DNA from: Azospirillum oryzae
Lineage (GTDB): Bacteria; Pseudomonadota; Alphaproteobacteria; Azospirillales; Azospirillaceae
DNA: 64,000 bases
NCBI RefSeq assembly: GCF_008364795.1
Contig: NZ_VTTM01000018.1
Location: forward strand, 41,386 to 105,385
Direction of reading: 5' to 3'
The position numbers and the translations under genes were made by a program. The notes beneath the pieces are model-generated. The model was not told the origin of the DNA. It did no database searches and saw only the letters and a program-made list of their open reading frames with translations. Every line of letters begins with the position of its first letter. Position 1 is the stretch's first letter. This document shows, piece after piece, positions 40,951-48,539 of the stretch.

Positions 40951-41907
40951 TCACCGATACTCCTTGAACCGCTCGGTCGCCTGGATCAGCGCAGCGCGGA
41001 TGCCGGGTTCCATGGCGGAGTGGCCGGCGTCCGGGACGATGCGGTAGTCGGCCTCCGGCCAGGCGCGGTGCAGCGCGTCGGCGGAGATCACCGGGCAGAC
41101 GATGTCGTAGCGGCCCTGGACGATCACCCCCGGCAGATGGCGGATGCGGGAGACGTCGCGCAGCAGCTTGTCCTCCGGCGTGAAGCGGTTGGAGCGGAAG
41201 TAATGCGCCTCGATCCGCGCCAGCCCCAGGGCATGGCGGTCCTCGCCGCTGGCGGCGATCAGGTCGGGTGACGGCAGCAGGGAGGAGCAGCTGCCCTCAT
41301 AGACGCTCCACACCCGCGCCGCGGCCATGCGCACCATCGGGTCGGACGAATCGAGCCGCTTCCAATAGGCCTCCAGCAGATCGTCGCGCTCGTCCTCCGG
41401 GATGTGGCCGGCGAAGGCGGCCCAGGCCTCGGGGAAGAGGATGCGCATGGAATAGAGGAACCAGTCGATCTCCGCCTTCCGCATCAGGAAGATGCCGCGC
41501 AGGATCAGGCCCAGGCAGCGGTCGGGATGGGTCTGGGCATAGGCCAGCGCCAGCGTCGAACCCCAGGAGCCGCCGAACAGGTGCCAGCGCTCGATGCCGA
41601 GATGCCGGCGCAGGGTCTCGATGTCCTCGACCAGCCGTTCGGTGGTGTTCTCGCGCGTTTCACCCAGCGGCGTGGAACGGCCGGCACCGCGCTGGTCCAT
41701 CACGACGATGCGGTAATGGCCGGGGTCGAAGAAGCGGCGATGGGTGGGCGAGGCACCGGCCCCCGGCCCGCCATGCAGGAACATCACCGGCACGCCGCGC
41801 GGGTTGCCCGCCTGCTCCCAATAGACCGTGTGGATCCCGTCGACGGCGAGCGTGCCGGTCTGGAACGGGTCGATGGGCGGATAGAAGTCGCTGCGGGGCA
41901 TGGCCAT
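40951..41907 (-). CDS. pip: Prolyl aminopeptidase
   Basis: The alpha/beta-hydrolase removes N-terminal proline from peptides. From ATG 41907 it has 318 residues (ATG 41901 is nearly as good, with GGA nine bases upstream; a GTG at 41928 is possible). The family opening DFYPPIDPFQTGTLAVDGIHTVYWEQAG is followed by FLHGGPGAG, VVMDQRGAGRS, nucleophile elbow GGSWGSTLA, GRYDIVCP (Asp) and DAGHSA (His). All catalytic residues are visible. Cytosolic. It stands between mutM and the tRNA-Arg gene, 40 bp from mutM. Confidence 0.93.
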   Translation of the reverse strand: MAMPRSDFYPPIDPFQTGTLAVDGIHTVYWEQAGNPRGVPVMFLHGGPGAGASPTHRRFFDPGHYRIVVMDQRGAGRSTPLGETRENTTERLVEDIETLRRHLGIERWHLFGGSWGSTLALAYAQTHPDRCLGLILRGIFLMRKAEIDWFLYSMRILFPEAWAAFAGHIPEDERDDLLEAYWKRLDSSDPMVRMAAARVWSVYEGSCSSLLPSPDLIAASGEDRHALGLARIEAHYFRSNRFTPEDKLLRDVSRIRHLPGVIVQGRYDIVCPVISADALHRAWPEADYRIVPDAGHSAMEPGIRAALIQATERFKEYR

Positions 41908-41987
41908 GCATCCAGTGGTCCGGGCCACAAGTGTAGAGGAGCCACCGGGGCTTACGCCAGCGCGACGAAGTCGTGAAACGACACGCC

Positions 41988-42017
41988 AAACGACAAAGGC
42001 CGCCCGAAGGCGGCCTT
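41988..42017 (-). terminator. Terminator of the first tRNA-Arg
   Basis: AAGGCCGCC (41996-42004) pairs with GGCGGCCTT (42009-42017); on the minus strand TTTGTCGTTT follows the stem. It is 30 bp past the tRNA. Confidence 0.75.
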
Positions 42018-42047
42018 GCGTGTCGCAACATGTCTTTCCAGAGAAGA

Positions 42048-42124
42048 TGGCGCGCCCGAAGAGATTCGAACTCCTGACCCTCAGATTCGTAGTCTGATGC
42101 TCTATCCAGCTGAGCTACGGGCGC
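42048..42124 (-). tRNA. tRNA-Arg(ACG), copy 1
   Basis: On the minus strand a 77-base tRNA with encoded CCA: acceptor GCGCCCG, D arm GCTCAGCTGGATAGAGC, anticodon loop CTACGAA (ACG), T arm ending GTTCGAATC. It is identical to the gene at 45093-45169. Confidence 0.96.
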
Positions 42125-42179
42125 GCTGTGTCGTCTTCCCTGTCGGCGTCGGCGGCAGGCCGTCGGCGTCGAGGCGCGC

Positions 42180-42208
42180 AACCTACTCAAAAGCTTCACC
42201 GGGCGCAA
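42180..42208 (-). promoter_or_regulatory. Promoter of tRNA-Arg copy 1
   Basis: On the minus strand TTGCGC (42208-42203) and TAGGTT (42185-42180) are 17 bases apart. The same arrangement occurs ahead of copy 2, which supports it. Confidence 0.6.
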
Positions 42209-42256
42209 GCGCTTTTCTTCAGAAAATTTTCGCCGCGTCGCCCGGCCCGTTTCCGC

Positions 42257-43045
42257 CTACAGCCGGTCGGCGAGGCCGGCACACTCCAGCACCACGCCGC
42301 GCCGGGCGAAGGCGGCGAACAGGCCGCGCACCGCCTCGCGATGGGCCGGTGGAATGCGCAAGGGGCGCGGCCTGGTGAAGAAGTTGCAGAAGGACTCGCC
42401 GGCGGTGAACTGGGTGCGACCGCCGGGGCTGCGCCAGTCCGTGTCGGCCCCCAGGTCGAGCAACGCCGTGGCGCTCGCCCAGCTCATGCTCTCCACCGCC
42501 GCCAGGAGCGGCGTCGAATTGCCCCATACGACATTGAGATCGACCCCGGCGCGGGCCAGCAGCCGCAGATGCTCCGGCTGGTCGGAGCGCACGGCCTCGT
42601 GGATCACCGGCTTGTCGTTGCTCCCACGGGCATTGGGATCGGCGCGCCCGGCCAGCAGGACGCGGGTGAAGGCGGGGTCCTCCAGGCGCACCGCATACAT
42701 CAGCGGCGGTTCGCCCCCCGCCGTCTTGACGTTGGCGTCGGCGCCGGCGGCCAGCAGCGCCTTGGCCGTCTCGTTCGTCGGAGCGGGAAAGATGAAGAAG
42801 ATCGGACGGAAACCGTCGCGGCCGACGCCGTTGGGGTCGACACCGCCGCGCAGAGCCTCGACCACCTTCGACACGCGGCCTTCCTGCACGTCGTCGGCCA
42901 GGGCCGCCAGCTTCGGATCGTCGAAATAGCGGCTGGTGTCCAGTCTGCGGGCGGTGGCGCCCATGGCGTTGCTCTCCTGACTCATTGCACATCCGGCGGC
43001 GAGGACGACCGCCAGCATCACACGGAAGACCTGCCGGCGGATCAT
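42257..43045 (-). CDS. Ankyrin-repeat lipoprotein, probable immunity protein
   Basis: The 262-residue protein has a lipoprotein signal (VLAAGCAM, Cys about residue 19) and then about four ankyrin repeats (60-220), with typical elements such as AKALLAAGADANVKTAGGEPPL, RADPNARGSNDKPVIHEAV and LLDLGADTDW. Two more Cys lie near the C-terminus. Periplasmic or membrane-attached ankyrin proteins next to lipase effectors are usually their immunity partners. The start overlaps the lipase stop by four bases (ATGA at 43045-43042), tying the two together. Immunity is inferred from the location and the operon, not from recognised sequence identity. Confidence 0.78.
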   Translation of the reverse strand: MIRRQVFRVMLAVVLAAGCAMSQESNAMGATARRLDTSRYFDDPKLAALADDVQEGRVSKVVEALRGGVDPNGVGRDGFRPIFFIFPAPTNETAKALLAAGADANVKTAGGEPPLMYAVRLEDPAFTRVLLAGRADPNARGSNDKPVIHEAVRSDQPEHLRLLARAGVDLNVVWGNSTPLLAAVESMSWASATALLDLGADTDWRSPGGRTQFTAGESFCNFFTRPRPLRIPPAHREAVRGLFAAFARRGVVLECAGLADRL

Positions 43046-44442
43046 CCGGACGCACCCTGCCCCGATGCCTCTTGCCCCGGTGTATCCTGCAGAGTGGCGA
43101 CGTCCTCGCTCTTCTCGCGTTCTATGCCGTTGATGACGCTGAGGATCGAATGCTGACCGCCCGGGCTGGTCATCGGCACCGGCTGGCCCGCATCGTCGAG
43201 CGCCGGGACGGTGACGACCGGCCCGATGGCCGGCGGCAGCAGGTTGCCCTGGCTGACGAGGTTCTTCAACGCGCGGGGGAAAGCGGTGGTTCCGCCCTCC
43301 ACCAGCTGGCGCGTGTCGGGCGAGAGGAACGGGAAGCCCAGCTTGTCGGCGATGAAGTTGCCGGCGGCCACCGGCATGCCGATCCCGGACCCCAGACCGC
43401 CGGCCAGCAGCCCGACCCCCGATTGCAGGGCGGCGGAATTCTGGACGCCGGTCAGGGGGTCGCCGGGTGTCCGGAACTGCAGGAAGTCCGAAGGATCGCC
43501 GGTGTCGCCGCCGACCGTCTTCGGATTGAGGCCGGCCGCGTTGAACATCATGCCGGTCAGGCCGCCGGACACGCCCGCCGCCTGCGCCTTGCCGCCGCCG
43601 AGCGAATGGCCGGTGACCAGGACGTCGGGGCCGAGCTTGTTGGCGACGTTGGTGCCGAGTTGGGCGGCGGCCTTGTACTGGATCGTATCGCCCCCCAGCG
43701 CCTGATCCATGTTGGTCTGCAGATCCTCCATCTCGCTCGGCACCGTGCCGCGGAAGGCGAGGACCGTCTGCTGCCCGCCCGGCCAGTCCGCCGGCGTGCG
43801 GTAGATCGTGGCCTTGGCGTCGCGCAGCAGCGCCGGATCGATGCCGGCGTTGTCCAGTTCCGAGTCGCTCATGGCCGTCCAGCCGAGCGGCGGATCGTTC
43901 CTGGGCGGCTTGCCGTACTGATCGTAGGTGTCGCCCGACAGGCGGGCCAGTTCGACCGCCCGGTTGTCGCGGGCCAGCCGTTCGGCCGCCGCCTTCTGCG
44001 CCGGCGTGCTGCCGGCGCCGCGCCCCTTGTCGATCAGGGACTGGCGCTGGTTCAGCCGGTCGATCTTGGCCTCGACCGAGTTCGGACAGGCTTCGACCAC
44101 CCGCTGGCGCGGTGCGCGGGCCGGGGACAGCTGCTCTTTCGCCGCCTTGTAGAGGCGGCCGACCACCGGCTGCGACTCCATCGCCTTGTCGGCGAGATAA
44201 GCGGTGCCCTGGACCGCCGCCTTCCCGGTCTCGGCGGCGGCGCGCACGCCGAAGCCGGCAACGCGGCCGGTGGCCTTGGCGGTCTCGACCACCGCATCGC
44301 TCGTGGCACTGGCCGCCGATTTGACCATATCGGCCGCCGCCGAAGCGGCGGCCTGTGCGGAGGCGGCGGCCCGCACCGCGGCCTGCCGGGCGGCGTCGGA
44401 GGCCGCCGCATAGGCTTCGGCCAGGGCATCGCCCCAGCTCAT
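43042..44442 (-). CDS. GxSxG lipase with Ala-rich helical N-terminus, candidate T6SS effector
   Basis: The 466-residue protein starts with a long Ala-rich helical region (1-90: EAYAAASDAARQAAVRAAAS and similar), then a CPNSVEAKIDRLNQRQSLID block (119-138) and a lipase class 3-like domain: TVLAFRGTVP (227-236), nucleophile elbow VTGHSLGGG (Ser 280), FRTPGDPLTG (candidate Asp) and GGQHSIL near the end (candidate His). No Sec signal is visible, so export would need another route such as T6SS. It is sandwiched between a small helical gene and the ankyrin lipoprotein with four-base overlaps at both ends. Membrane phospholipid is the likely target. Confidence 0.8.
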   Translation of the reverse strand: MSWGDALAEAYAAASDAARQAAVRAAASAQAAASAAADMVKSAASATSDAVVETAKATGRVAGFGVRAAAETGKAAVQGTAYLADKAMESQPVVGRLYKAAKEQLSPARAPRQRVVEACPNSVEAKIDRLNQRQSLIDKGRGAGSTPAQKAAAERLARDNRAVELARLSGDTYDQYGKPPRNDPPLGWTAMSDSELDNAGIDPALLRDAKATIYRTPADWPGGQQTVLAFRGTVPSEMEDLQTNMDQALGGDTIQYKAAAQLGTNVANKLGPDVLVTGHSLGGGKAQAAGVSGGLTGMMFNAAGLNPKTVGGDTGDPSDFLQFRTPGDPLTGVQNSAALQSGVGLLAGGLGSGIGMPVAAGNFIADKLGFPFLSPDTRQLVEGGTTAFPRALKNLVSQGNLLPPAIGPVVTVPALDDAGQPVPMTSPGGQHSILSVINGIEREKSEDVATLQDTPGQEASGQGASG

Positions 44443-44816
44443 GGCGTGCCGTCCTTCCGGTCGTCCGCCAACAGCGCGAAGAGGGTCAGGGCGGTGCGCT
44501 CGACCGCATCGGCCTTGTCGGTCGGCGTCAGCGCCGGATCGTTCAGGATTTGGGACATGGCCGGAAAGCGGCGATCGAAGTCGATGCCCATCGTCCAGGC
44601 GGTGACGATGTAGCGGCCGAGATCGCGCTCCGTCTCCAACCCATATCCTCGCGCCCGCTCATATTGCTGGCGCAGGGTCTGCTGGCCCTCGGCAGCGTCG
44701 AGAACCGGGCCGGCCTTGGGGTCCGACTGTGTCAGGATGCGGATCATCTTCCGCAGGAAGCCTTCCACCGCCAGCGTTTCGACCTGCCGGTCCGAAAGCG
44801 TGAGACCGGTTGCCAT
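44439..44816 (-). CDS. Small helical protein, candidate effector accessory
   Basis: ATG 44816 gives 125 residues, all predicted helical: LSDRQVETLAVEGFLRKMIR, QTLRQQYERARGYGLETERD, and a final KADAVERTALTLFALLAD. No Cys, signal peptide or known domain. It is the first gene of the overlapping operon (ATGA at 44442-44439), immediately ahead of the lipase. A role as chaperone or loading adaptor for the lipase is suggested by order and size only. Longer frames into the upstream gap have no Shine-Dalgarno and no coding character. Confidence 0.6.
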   Translation of the reverse strand: MATGLTLSDRQVETLAVEGFLRKMIRILTQSDPKAGPVLDAAEGQQTLRQQYERARGYGLETERDLGRYIVTAWTMGIDFDRRFPAMSQILNDPALTPTDKADAVERTALTLFALLADDRKDGTP

Positions 44817-45024
44817 GCCCCTCTCTATCAACTCGCCAAAAAACCGGATCGGAGTTCGACAGTAAGGGAGCAACCGAAGACGCAACAGCAATTTCAGAGG
44901 GCATAGGCCGGGCGGCCGAGCTGGCCCGAACCGACGGCCCAAGTCCGGCGCAAGACGGGTCGGCAAAAAGTTGGGCCGGCAAAAAGTTGGACCGACACAG
45001 GAAGGACGGCGAAGCCCGAAAACA

Positions 45025-45046
45025 GAAAAAGCGGCCGAAGGGCCGC
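45025..45046 (-). terminator. Terminator of the second tRNA-Arg
   Basis: GCGGCC (45031-45036) pairs with GGCCGC (45041-45046) around GAAG; on the minus strand TTTTT follows. It separates the tRNA from the lipase operon. Confidence 0.8.
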
Positions 45047-45092
45047 CTGCTGTCAAATTATCGAGTTTTCAGGACCTGTATTCGAAGCAGAA

Positions 45093-45169
45093 TGGCGCGC
45101 CCGAAGAGATTCGAACTCCTGACCCTCAGATTCGTAGTCTGATGCTCTATCCAGCTGAGCTACGGGCGC
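45093..45169 (-). tRNA. tRNA-Arg(ACG), copy 2
   Basis: Same sequence as the gene at 42048-42124: acceptor GCGCCCG, anticodon loop CTACGAA (ACG), CCA encoded. Its own promoter lies at 45251-45279 and its own terminator at 45025-45046. Confidence 0.96.
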
Positions 45170-45250
45170 GCTGTGTATTCTGCGGCGGTCGGCAGTGTTA
45201 CCGTCCGTCCATCCCGGCGTCGGCGGCGGGCCGTCGGCGTCGAGGCGCGC

Positions 45251-45279
45251 AACATACTCAAAGCCCCCCTGCCCCGCAA
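45251..45279 (-). promoter_or_regulatory. Promoter of tRNA-Arg copy 2
   Basis: On the minus strand TTGCGG (45279-45274) and TATGTT (45256-45251) are 17 bases apart; the same spacing as for copy 1. Confidence 0.6.
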
Positions 45280-45345
45280 GCGCTTTTTTCACGAATTTTC
45301 GGCGGACCTGCGGCGTCGGGGCATGGGCATGCAAACAGCCCCCGA

Positions 45346-45374
45346 TTGCCGCGCGGCGGCGGCTGGGTTATACA
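45346..45374 (+). promoter_or_regulatory. Promoter of gpt
   Basis: TTGCCG (45346-45351) and TATACA (45369-45374) are 17 bases apart; the gpt start is 32 bp downstream behind GGAGAG. Confidence 0.55.
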
Positions 45375-45405
45375 GTCCGCTTGCTGTTTTTGGAGAGTCA
45401 GTACC

Positions 45406-45900
45406 GTGGCCGAAGCCCCCTTCAACAAGCATTTCCCGGTGTCGTGGGAAGAGCTCCACCGCAATGCCAAGGCGCTGGCCTGGCGCCTGATCGACCGCGG
45501 CCCGTGGAAGGGCATCATCGCGATCACCCGCGGCGGCATGGTTCCTGCGGCGATCATCGCGCGCGAGCTTGAGATCCGCATGATCGACACCGTCTGCGTC
45601 TCCAGCTACGACCACCAGCAGCAGCGCAACGCGACGGTGCTGAAGGGCGTCGAGGGCGCCAACGCCGGTGACGGCGACGGCTGGCTGATCATCGACGATC
45701 TGGTGGACACCGGGAAGACGGCGGAAGTCGTGCGCAAGATGCTGCCCAAAGCGCATTTCGCCACCGTCTACGCCAAGCCGGCCGGCCGGCCGCTGGTCGA
45801 CACCTTCATCACCGAAGTCAGCCAGGACACCTGGATCCACTTCCCCTGGGACATCGAGCTGCAGTTCTCGCAGCCGATCGCCAAGCTGCGCAACAGCTGA
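45406..45900 (+). CDS. gpt: Xanthine(-guanine) phosphoribosyltransferase
   Basis: A GTG start behind GGAGAG gives 164 residues. The fold is a type I phosphoribosyltransferase: IIAITRGGMVPAAIIARELEIR (early loop), VCVSSYDHQQQ, and the PRPP-binding motif WLIIDDLVDTGKTAEVVRKML. The C-terminus DTWIHFPWDIELQF is typical of Gpt. It converts xanthine, guanine or hypoxanthine to the nucleotide for purine salvage. Length is close to the E. coli enzyme. It is monocistronic, directly upstream of the second tRNA-Arg on the opposite strand. Confidence 0.93.
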   Translation: MAEAPFNKHFPVSWEELHRNAKALAWRLIDRGPWKGIIAITRGGMVPAAIIARELEIRMIDTVCVSSYDHQQQRNATVLKGVEGANAGDGDGWLIIDDLVDTGKTAEVVRKMLPKAHFATVYAKPAGRPLVDTFITEVSQDTWIHFPWDIELQFSQPIAKLRNS

Positions 45901-46066
45901 ACGGCCCTGTCCACGGCGCGGCCGCCCGCATCCGGCGAGGGGGCCGCGCCGAGGCCCATATCTTGTCCGGGTCATTACATAAAAATTTACCGTTTGCGTC
46001 CTAAATGACGCGCGGCGGTGCCTCTGTGCTCGCCATCGCCTTTCAATATCGCGTGGCGGCCCGCGC

Positions 46067-47707
46067 ATGACCGACGAAATACGCCCGGAAGAGCTGCACC
46101 AGGACGAGCTGCGGCACAAGATCGACGCCCTGGTGGCGCGGCTGCCGGCCAGCCTCGTCTACAGCCTGCTGAGCGAGATCGAGGGCATGGACAGCGAGCC
46201 GACCGACCGCGTCCAGCTCGTCCGCCAATATGTCATCGAGTATCTGAACCGCCAGCGCACCAACCGCGCCCGGAGGCTGTTCACCAACCTGTTCGAAGCC
46301 TTCCTGATCGACGACGACGTGCTCTATCACGGCGGCGTCGCCGTCCCCGGCATGTTGCAGCGGGTCGATGTCGGCGCCCTGTGGGAGGCGCTGAGCCGCG
46401 ACGCCTTTCCGTTGCTGGCGGTGGAGGCGCAGGAGATGCTGGACGAGATGGCGCGCGGCGAGGTGATCGACCGCATCCTGCGCTCCCCCGTCGCCACGGT
46501 GATGAAGGAGCGGATGCGCGTCGCCGCGGTGAAGCATCTGGACGCCGTGCTGGCCAACAAGAAGGCGATGGAGGAGCTGCTGGCCGGCATGTCGCGCAAC
46601 CGGCCGCGCCGCACCCGGCTGATGTCGGGATTCCTGGAAAAGACGCCGACCATCGATGTCAACACGCTGCGGCTGATGCATCTGGTGCTGACCCATGCCG
46701 AAGGGGCGGGGAAGCCGGTCGCCGACCGGCTGGAGGAGTTCCCCGCCAGTTGCAGCGGCGAGGCGGAGGCGAACCGGCTGGCCGACCGGCTGCTGGACGC
46801 GACGGACCAGCTGCGCGACCGCTGCGGCGACGATCTGGCCAACCTGCTGCCGCTGTCGGTGCTGACGGTGAAGCGCAACTATCCGGTGGCGGCGCTGTAT
46901 ATCCGCCAGAGCGGCGTCGATCCCGGCCGCGGCGACGCCATGACCGCGGCGCTGACCGGCCATTTCATCGGCGTCACCCGCGCGCTGACCGCGGCGCTGA
47001 CCGTCATCCTGAAGCTGAACGACCGGGTGCCCGGTTCCGCCATCCGGCCCAGCGCCAAGGAGAAGGCGCGGCTGGAGGCGCTGGTGCAGCGTCTGGACCA
47101 GCTGGTCCACGCCGCCACCTCCGCCGGGCTGATGGAGGACCGGCGCAGCGAGCCGGCCTTCCGCAACGCCTGGACCCAGGCGGCGAAGATCATCGGGTCG
47201 CGCGTCGCCGCGGTGGCGATGGAACGCTCCGCCCAAGCGGCAGCCGCCCGGCGCCAGCCGGTGATCGACCATGCCGACATCGTCTGGCTCGACCGGCTGC
47301 TGTGGCGCTGGCAGGGGATGTCGCGCGATTTCGGTTTCGAGACCTACGATCTGGTGAAGTGGCGCGAAAGCCTGCTGGAAGAGCTGCGCGCCAATGTCGA
47401 GAAGGCGATGAAGTTCGAGGAGACCGATCCGCTGGACGAGCGGATGGAGCATCTCCTGCGCATCGACGGCATCGCCGGCGTGTTCGGCCAGCGCGTCAGC
47501 GCCTGGATCCCCACCTTCAGCCACAACATGACCCGCCTGCTGTCGCACCGGCTGGAGCGCGGCGGCGAATTGGGCGCGGAGGAGCAGGCGATCATCGACG
47601 ACCTCGTCGCCACCGCGCGCACGGAGGTCGGCAAGTCGCGCTATTGGAAGAGCAACGAGCTGATGGACCTGATCGAACTGTCGGAACGGACGCGGCAGGT
47701 GGGGTGA
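46067..47707 (+). CDS. Large helical protein of unknown function
   Basis: The 546-residue protein is nearly all helical, with no signal peptide, membrane helix or recognisable domain. It opens EELHQDELRHKIDALVARLP and contains VQLVRQYVIEYLNRQRTNRARRLFTNLFEAFLIDDDVLYHGG, a second helical block from about 260 (LSVLTVKRNYPVAALYIRQS) and a C-terminal EVGKSRYWKSNELMDL tail. It is highly charged. Codon usage and base composition match the neighbours, so it is a resident gene. The region 45901-46066 upstream is AT-richer and includes a GTCATT/AATGAC inverted pair (45970-46019) that may be regulatory. Confidence 0.65.
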   Translation: MTDEIRPEELHQDELRHKIDALVARLPASLVYSLLSEIEGMDSEPTDRVQLVRQYVIEYLNRQRTNRARRLFTNLFEAFLIDDDVLYHGGVAVPGMLQRVDVGALWEALSRDAFPLLAVEAQEMLDEMARGEVIDRILRSPVATVMKERMRVAAVKHLDAVLANKKAMEELLAGMSRNRPRRTRLMSGFLEKTPTIDVNTLRLMHLVLTHAEGAGKPVADRLEEFPASCSGEAEANRLADRLLDATDQLRDRCGDDLANLLPLSVLTVKRNYPVAALYIRQSGVDPGRGDAMTAALTGHFIGVTRALTAALTVILKLNDRVPGSAIRPSAKEKARLEALVQRLDQLVHAATSAGLMEDRRSEPAFRNAWTQAAKIIGSRVAAVAMERSAQAAAARRQPVIDHADIVWLDRLLWRWQGMSRDFGFETYDLVKWRESLLEELRANVEKAMKFEETDPLDERMEHLLRIDGIAGVFGQRVSAWIPTFSHNMTRLLSHRLERGGELGAEEQAIIDDLVATARTEVGKSRYWKSNELMDLIELSERTRQVG

Positions 47708-47711
47708 GGGC

Positions 47712-48539
47712 TCACATCACCCCCGATGACCGGTGCCGCGGGTCGAGCCAGTCGCGCAAGCCATCGCCCAGCATCGTCAGCCCCATGACGCTCAGCGCGA
47801 TCGCCACCCCCGGAAACACCGCCTGCAAGGGCGCGGTGAACAGGTAGGTCTGGGCATCGCCCAGCATCCGGCCCCAGCTGGGGCTTGGCGGCTGGATGCC
47901 GAGGCCGAGATAGCTCAGCGCCGCCTCGTTGACGATGGCGACGGCGAACAGCACGGTGGCCTGGACGACGACGATCCCGGCGATGTTGGGCAGCACATGC
48001 ACCAGCGTCGCCGACAAGGGTCCCCGCCCCAGCGCCAGCGCCGCCCCGACGAAGGGCCGCCGCCACACCGCCAGCGCCGCGCCGCGGGTGACGCGGGCCA
48101 GCACCGCGGAGTTGAACAGCGCCAGGGCCAGCACGACGTTGACCGCCCCCGCCCCCAGCGCCGCGGTGAGCAGGATCGCCGTCAGCACGGCCGGGAAGGC
48201 GAAGACCAGATCGCCCAGCCGCGCCACCACCTCGTCGCCCCAGCGGCCGAGCGCGGCGGCGAGCAGCCCCAGCGGCACCCCGGCCGCCAGCCCCAACCCG
48301 ACCGCCGCCGCGCCGACGGCCAAAGAGTTGCGGGCGCCGACCATGACCATCGACAGCACGTCGCGCCCAAAATGGTCGGTGCCGAGCCAATGGGCCGCGC
48401 TGGGCGGCTTCAGCCGGGCGATCACCCGCACCTGCTCCGCCGGGTAGGGAGTCCACAGCAGCGACAGCAGCGCCATGGCCACCAGCAGCAGGGTCAGCGC
48501 GGCGCCGAGATGAAGGGAGAGCGGAAGGCGCCGCCTCAC
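47712..48539 (-). CDS. Peptide ABC transporter permease, DppC-like
   Basis: A GTG at 48539 overlaps the stop of the upstream permease (GTGA), giving 275 residues. Features: LGTDHFGRDVLSMVMVGARNSL, the usual DppC segment after the first membrane helix, then five further membrane helices and the EAA loop LALGRGPLSATLVHVLPNIAG, ending in SYLGLGIQPPSPSWGRMLGDAQTYL. Inner-membrane component of an oligopeptide or nickel importer. No ATPase gene follows: the next gene is convergent. Confidence 0.9.
   Translation of the reverse strand: MRRRLPLSLHLGAALTLLLVAMALLSLLWTPYPAEQVRVIARLKPPSAAHWLGTDHFGRDVLSMVMVGARNSLAVGAAAVGLGLAAGVPLGLLAAALGRWGDEVVARLGDLVFAFPAVLTAILLTAALGAGAVNVVLALALFNSAVLARVTRGAALAVWRRPFVGAALALGRGPLSATLVHVLPNIAGIVVVQATVLFAVAIVNEAALSYLGLGIQPPSPSWGRMLGDAQTYLFTAPLQAVFPGVAIALSVMGLTMLGDGLRDWLDPRHRSSGVM

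Larger units (their letters stand above)
42048..42230 (-). repeat. Duplicated tRNA-Arg segment, copy 1
   Basis: The tRNA, the GGCGTCGGCGGC-type leader, the promoter and the GCAAGCGCTTTT upstream block recur in diverged form at 45093-45300. The two copies are about 3,045 bp apart and bracket the lipase operon. Confidence 0.8.
45093..45300 (-). repeat. Duplicated tRNA-Arg segment, copy 2
   Basis: Matches 42048-42230: tRNA identical, leader with GGCGTCGGCGGCGGGCCG, promoter region and GCAAGCGCTTTT block conserved with small differences and a short insertion just 5' of the tRNA. Confidence 0.8.
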
